From NCBI GenBank assembly GCA_023333565.1, contig JAJKFH010001679.1:248001-312000 (forward strand): a stretch of DNA of 64,000 nt, in the 5' to 3' direction. Source of the DNA: Puffinus mauretanicus. Lineage: Eukaryota > Chordata > Aves > Procellariiformes > Procellariidae. How positions within the stretch are numbered: the first letter of the stretch is position 1; every line of letters begins with the position of its first letter. Below, piece after piece: positions 57,901 through 64,000 of this stretch. The position numbers were made by a program, and so were the translations under genes. The notes beneath the pieces are model-generated. The model searched no databases. It was not told the origin of the DNA and worked only from the letters and a program-made list of their open reading frames with translations.

Positions 57901-60607
57901 CTGTCTCCTGCATGGCGGGGGCTTGTCAGAGCAGGTCAGCATCCCTGTCACCATCACTCACAGGGGAAAGATGGGCTGTAATTCCTCCTGTGGTTTCCAG
58001 GTGACACTCCAGTACCCATTGCCCTCTCCATCTCCCCACTTGGAGTTCGGATAACATGCACTACAGGGTGCCATATGGGAGTAACGGAAAACTGAATCCT
58101 GTGTCTTCAGCAACAGGACACACTCATTAATGAATAATTAATGAAAGGAGCTCCCGCCCTTGCCCCAGGCCTTGCAGTCTCTGAGAAGGAGGATGGGCAG
58201 AATGGCTCCCTGGGAGTCCTTACCATCAGAACTGCTTTGCCCATAGTCAGCTTGATGACCTGGGCCTGGGTCCTGAGCATGGGGGTACTGCACTGTCCTC
58301 AGGATGTAGGGTGACAAACACTGGATGCAAAAGTTTTAGCAGAGGAGAGACAGCGCCTAAGGCTCTCTGCTGTGAGCTGCTCCAAGCTTCTCATCCTCAT
58401 GTAAAATGTTCTGAGCCCACTACCGTGGTTGAAAGTCTGGCTATATCATCTTGTGGTACCTCACAGCCCCTGACTCCTACCAGCCGTTGGCTAGTTAGTG
58501 GGATAGTCACATCCGCTGCAGGCCAAGTGGTCATGGAGCTGTGTGAGGTCATCTTCCCACCCTTTACCTTTGTACAATGCATAACACTGATTAATCACCC
58601 AGCATTTTAGTCTCTGTGGGTCCCTGAGCTGTGAGGATACTGCTGACAGGGTTCATATTCCCATCTGGTGTCCTGCTTATAGTGCTTATAGATGTATAAG
58701 CAGCAAGAGTCACGCTCCATTGTGGGGTCATGCAGTCTTTATGTCCTTCATTTTTAAGTCAAAAATCAAAAATCAGCAGTAAGGATCTGGAATGCACTTA
58801 GAGGCACAATTAAATCTATCCTCATAATTAACATTTCCCAGAACTGAGAAAGACATTCAGAACTAAATAAGAGAGGAGTGCAGTTGTTATTTTGTATTGG
58901 GTATAAGGCTTTCTGAAGAGCACAGTCACCGAGACTGGCTTTGTCCATACTCAGATGAATTTCAACCGTGGTGTTTATTTGCAGCCTTCCCTGGCAGAAG
59001 GCGGCAGTTTTTCCCTGTGAAGCCATTTGGTCCAAATCCAAATGACAGCATTTCTCAGAACAAAGCACGAAGCCATTTACTTTCTTGAGGCCACAGAGGC
59101 CATGCTCATTTCTACAGTATCTTCTTGACAATCGAGCAATATCTAAATAAACCTTTTTAGTGAGGACTGTGAACAAAATTAAAGTAAGCAAACTTGTTAC
59201 TTTCCTACAGCCATAGTTTGAAAAGAAATGCAGTTCTTGGTTATTTTGTTTTATTCTCACCTGCCATGAAATGCCTCAAAAAACCCCTCAAAACCTACAA
59301 AAATGTTTCTGGGACATCTAGTGTCTCTCTACTTATAGTAAGAGGTAATGAAATGTTTCCTATTAACCAAGATCCCCAGGACAACACTTAGTGCCAAGAT
59401 TAAAGAGAATATTTATATATCTTTAAGAAGATAAATATAAACAGGCATATCCTTAGCTAGTGCACATCAAAGAAATTCAGAGAGAGAAAAGATGGAGGTA
59501 ACTTCTCTGTGCTCTTTATCATACTGCTATATTTATGGCTGAATTGCAGATAGCCATATTGTAGTCAGGAAATGGTAAAATTTCAGTGTTTTTGTTTCAG
59601 TTCATCTGGACAGCCTTAAAACCAGCAGGGGCCTCGCTGAGTTAGGCGTTATACACGTACCAAAGTGCATTGCTTGCATTTAAATACACCTTGGTTGTAT
59701 TTAAATACAAAGGATCAGAATTTCAGGGTCTGGAGAAGCAAATTCCCCCGTTATTGATGCTGGAGGAAGTGAGCAGGAAAACTGAGACGAGTGCAGGTCT
59801 CCCACATGGCTGTGATGTTCCTTATCCTTATCTATTACAGTAGTGTTGATCTTCAATTCTCTGCTTGTTAGACAAAATTGCCTCTACCTTCTGCTGGAGT
59901 TAACTGCAACGTACCATACCATATTAAAGACCAAACTATTTTATCAACTTACTTCATAATGGGTATTTGTTCCTGGAAAGATAAAATGGATGATGGTAAT
60001 GCTGCAGGGGAAAACTGCTCAATTCATGTGGTTTATTTCAAATCAGGATCAAGGCTGTTTATAGATACATTAATGACAAATAATTAAAAGGCAACTGTAC
60101 ATTCAGGATCAATATTAGCAATACAACAGATAAAGCACAGTACTAGACAATTGCAAAATGTTTAGAGGTCTAAACTAAACACCCTAGTATAAACAGTCAA
60201 AGGGCTACTTTCGGCAGTGCTGAACCAGGGTCTGCCTGCAGGTGTGTTAACCTCATTTCTCTCCCCACTGCTACACATTTTCGTACTATTTTGCTATATC
60301 ACACAGGCATTGTGTGAGAACTCACTGATGTGAGGTTCGTATTTGTGACAGTGGGGCAAAGTAGTACATAATATAGCAAAACCAAAGTCAGTTTTCTCAA
60401 AGCCTAAAACCCTTCCTCAATTTTAATATTGTTCACAGGCTTCCTAGTCAAGGGATATATATTTCCAACTCACCTCATGATTAGTTAGTATTTATATATC
60501 GAAGTGACAAATATTATGTGCCTCCCATTTGTGAATTCTGCAGATGAATTGATAGTTGCTGCAGAAGAGAATACAGTAAATAAAGTACATGTTGTCAGCT
60601 GTTATAT

Positions 60608-60636
60608 ATTGTGGAGCCTAGTGAGTGCTCCACAAT
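60608..60636. repeat. Short hairpin, 10-bp perfect stem
   Basis: ATTGTGGAGC (60608-60617) and GCTCCACAAT (60627-60636) form a perfect stem around a 9-nt loop. It is too short to suggest a microRNA precursor. Confidence 0.8.
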
Positions 60637-62171
60637 GTATTATTGGAGGGAGAGAGGATTATGGATGTGGAAAAAGAAACATTATTTTTTGCAGTCCTGG
60701 CTTTCGCTGTCTTTTTGAATTTAGCATAAACATGATGTCAGAAATTGGTTTACTCTTACGGATTTGAGAAATCAGAAGCTAAGAATAGCACAAGATTTAT
60801 AGATAAATTGTCTGGTCTTTCTTATTTTTCCTCATGCTTGCTGACCACATATTCCCATCTGACAACAGAAGAGAAGAAAAATCCCAAATCCTGGCGTAGT
60901 AGTGGATTCCTGTCCCCAGCAGACAGCAGGGTCTCAGACGCAGCAGAAAATTCCACAGGTTCTCCAAAAGAATTTCCACAAAAAAAACCATGTAAAAATA
61001 TGCCTAACACTGTGGTAATGTGGACTGCAGAGCAAAAAGTAATGGAAACCAGGTACCTCTGATATTTGTCATATTGACAAGGAATAACTGCTATTTAGTA
61101 AGAACAGAGATGATGAATACTGGTGTTTTCATGTGGAGGCTTAACAGTAGCAGTACACAAAGATACTGGCAAAGCTAGTGACCAAGTTCACATCAAAATG
61201 CAAGGCATAAGAGGAAAAGACTCAAAGATAATCATTCTGCCAAGTAGCGCAATGAAAATCCAGGCAAAAATACAATATTTATGAATATAGCCAAGGGTCA
61301 TTAGGAACTAAGCTAGTTTCTGTGGGAAATGTTATTCCTTCTGCAGCTCATTCTACAAATTTACACATTTGCACATGTGAAAGAGCAGCTTTGCAGAGAA
61401 CACTTCCTTTCTTATATCCAGACACACTTTCATCTTTGATGACAGCAACGTTAAGTTACTACAGACCTTTGCTGGACATATCTCTGAAAGATATGCTGAA
61501 AAGAGTGTCCCTGGACTATTCAATTTTTCCCACAATGGTTTTTATTGTTGTTAGATTTTGTACCATTGTCCCTGGAGAAATGTTCTGGAGAGGAAACTAA
61601 TGAGTATGAAACAGATAGCTGCTATAGACAGTGACTACTGTTATAAGCTCCGTAACTCTTGGGCAATTTATGATCTTTCCTGGTGGTCAAAAGATAGGAA
61701 CAACGACAGGTAGAAAATGGAACTAGAGAATTTTACTTTTAATCTTTCTGACTTTGTAAAGGAAAAAGTGAAAGTTTTTAAAAAAAAAACCTTTTCTTTG
61801 CTCATTTTCTTCTGTCATTGGTAAAAAACAGGTTTTGTCAGCAAAAGAATAGCACCATTTAGGAAGGCAGCGGAGAACCCGAAGGAATACAAAGGCTGAC
61901 AAGAAAGATAAAAGTATTAGAGAAAAAATTGTAAGTGGAGACATGGAGGGAGCTGAATTTATATAGTCTATTACAGTGAAGATTCAGGAAGGGTGTGAAC
62001 ATGGTTTATATATAACTTCAGAGTAACAATAAATATAAAGAAGATAATTCTCGGAGGACGATATGATAAGAAGCAATGGCCTCAAACTGTGAATGGAAAG
62101 CTTTAGGATAGACATTAAGAGATATTTCTTAATGAGAAGGATAATCAAGAGGAGTAGCTGAAACAGCATCT

Positions 62172-62214
62172 TTAAGGAGAATCTCACCTGGGTAAGGTGA
62201 GATCTTGTCCTTAA
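62172..62214. repeat. Bipartite hairpin
   Basis: An outer stem TTAAGGA/TCCTTAA and an inner stem ATCTCACCT/AGGTGAGAT are separated by a small asymmetric internal loop and capped by a 5-nt loop (GGGTA). It totals 16 paired positions in 43 nt. It is shorter than a normal microRNA precursor stem. Confidence 0.7.
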
Positions 62215-64000
62215 TAATCTTCTCATAGATTTGAAATACCAGACTGATATTAAGTTGATTGATACTGAATTAAGTCCAAGAGTCCAGCATTTCCACTTTT
62301 CTTGAGAGCAGTAATGAATGTCTTCCTTTCCAGAAGGGGTTTCAGATCATGGAGGCTTATTATAAATTCCCTGATTTTCTGAAGTAACAAAAATCTAAGT
62401 TTTGTAGATCAGGTTCCTGATACAGGGAAATTCATCAAGCAGGTCCTGTATTATTTTTTATTATTTGCACTTCTTTTTGCCCCCGAGTGGGACTTTTTTC
62501 AAGACTGACGGACAGCATGCCAGTTCCCAGCTCCCAGGACCCACTGGTGTCTCAGGAACTGTCATAAAGCATATGAAAGTGATGAATAAATTCCCTTACT
62601 GTGTGTCAAAATCCATGAAAATAATTCATATCGCACAATGCACTGTTTCTTCAAAGGCTTAAGCCTGCACTAAGAAAACAAGTATGAGGCACCATGAAAG
62701 CACCTGAAAATACCTGAGTCAGAAGAGTGGGAGATACAAAGATGCCGAGGCAGAGATGAAGATAGTGATTAGCATCAGGTGGGAGAAAACACTTTCCAAT
62801 GGATACAGAGGCACTACAGCATTCAAAGCATCTTGTCACTGAAGTTTGCAAGAGATGGTAATTATAGGCTCTTAGGTGGTATAAAAGGAAATCTTTGACA
62901 GAACGTTTTAGATCTTGAAAACCATGTTCACTTCCTAGGTGCCTTGTACCAGGCTCTGGGTGGATGTGCTGGGCTGGACTCTGAAGAACGTGTGAGAAAT
63001 TCTTCAAAGCAGAAGAAGCGAGGCAATCCTCTGTCACCTCTAGGCATACCCTGTGCCTCGTGTATCACAACAGCAATGCCATATATAATATTTAGTAACG
63101 CTTTGAACCCCAAAAGTGTGTGCTTCCTCTAAGTCTTACCTGGGAATGTGTCTGTCCCCACTGAAGCTGTTGAAAAGTACAAAGAAGCAAGAATGAACCG
63201 TAGAACTGATTTACGCATCATGGTTTCACCAAGGAAGGACAAAATCCCAGGATTGATTTAGATGCAGAATTTATTCCAGTCTTGGCGTGTTATGTGAACA
63301 CCAGCAGATCTTTCTGGGATCTTTGCTGTTTGGCAGAACTAAAAGATGGAAGAGACCTCTACATTTTTCTATTTTTCAGTGAATTGAGATTATCCTTTGT
63401 TATCCTCATAAACTTTAGCAATTGTTAAAATATACTCTCAGTAATATAACTTCAGAAGAGGATAACAACCAAGGATCCATTTTGAAAGAAGCGTTTCCAT
63501 TCCTGAATGCTGAATACCTCAACTTTTCACAGCCCTTTCCCTCCCCACAGATCTCAATCACAGAGCATTACAGAGGATGGGGTTAAGGCTCTCCCTAGGA
63601 GGGAAACCAAATTTCAAAAATCATAAAACCCCTCACAAAAGATGAATTTTTGCCCCTTTTTGAAGCTTAATCATAATCGTCCTCCCTCTCCTCCTTTGCA
63701 TGTGCCAGGGCTACAGTGAGCCCCGCTGACCTCTGCGCCTGGTGCTGGCACAGTGCTGCCTGCAGCCCTAAGTACCCCTACACACATGCAATGCAGAGGG
63801 CCACGTTTTCGAAAGCAGACCATAATTTTGCACAGGCACACACAGACAGGTTGAAAACTTCCATCTATTGTTAACTATGGGTACCAATAAGAAAATACCT
63901 GTGACTAATAACCTAACCTGCAGGCACAGGAATCTGAACTGGATCTGCTGTTATCGGTTGCAGGTCAGAGATGAACCTGCATTATCGGACATGTTTTAGA

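Larger units (their letters stand above)
53766..64000. other. Long unique non-coding stretch to the window end
   Basis: About 10 kb with no recognised exon or young retroelement. It starts with moderately GC-rich sequence (53766-54180), then an AT-rich microsatellite (54797-54879) and a 19-A run (54952-54970). Two local hairpins lie at 60608-60636 and 62172-62214. The largest open frame (58766-59260, minus, 164 codons) begins at GTG, has no recognisable domain and is compatible with chance. Confidence 0.5.

Noticed and set aside
58766..59260. 164-codon minus-strand open frame
   Set aside because: It starts at GTG, not ATG, shows no recognisable domain or splice context, and a frame of this length is expected about once by chance in 64 kb of six-frame sequence.
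60608..60636. Hairpin considered as a microRNA precursor
   Set aside because: The stem is only 10 bp with a 9-nt loop, far shorter than the roughly 30-bp stem of a microRNA precursor.

Overview
This window looks like vertebrate, and specifically avian, nuclear DNA. It is AT-rich with long non-coding stretches. Its interspersed repeats are typical of birds: CR1 LINEs whose 3' ends carry the (ATTCTATG)n octamer, avian endogenous-retrovirus solo LTRs that begin TGTTGTGGTTTAACCC, and a second LTR family with a GC-rich, imperfectly repeated core. I cannot name the species or the chromosome. There are no bacterial-type genes, operons, CRISPR arrays or convincing tRNA/rRNA genes.

Layout. Positions 1-2960 are AT-rich and probably the start of a first intron of a leftward (minus-strand) gene. 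A CpG-island promoter lies at about 2960-3960. On the minus strand it holds a near-consensus ZNF143/THAP11 element (3451-3474), then a YY1-like AAGATGGCG (3407-3418), then ATG GCT GAG directly followed by a GTGAGT splice donor (3371-3385). This is the only place with good support for a host protein-coding exon, and the gene continues off the left edge. The right half of the island has Sp1 boxes and a fused AP-1/E-box, so it may also fire rightward, but I see no coding exon there.

The remaining 60 kb holds no exon I can recognise. It is unique intergenic or intronic DNA with repeats. An ancient MIR-like SINE lies at 10.34-10.47 kb (minus) and another at 17.97-18.12 kb (plus). A CR1 3' end lies at 13.0-13.5 kb (plus). 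A repeat cluster occupies 18.6-25.8 kb: an LTR fragment, a GC-rich LTR, an old 1.3-kb CR1, and two solo LTRs of the TGTTGTGG family. Two young, very similar minus-strand CR1 copies lie at 33.5-34.2 and 39.8-40.8 kb. A second GC-rich LTR at 52.9-53.8 kb is inverted relative to the first. The three largest CR1 copies retain pieces of reverse transcriptase; the one at 39.8-40.8 kb keeps an uninterrupted frame with the FADD catalytic motif.

I found no previously undescribed gene system. The most interesting signals are these: the GC-rich LTR pair is inverted, 33 kb apart, and nearly identical over about 550 bp while its AT-rich shoulders have clearly diverged, as gene conversion would produce; a 26-bp perfect palindrome at 45843-45868; and a promoter in which an upstream ATG frame overlaps the likely true start. 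Many open frames in the window begin with GTG or TTG or sit in GC-rich repeats, and I do not treat them as genes.
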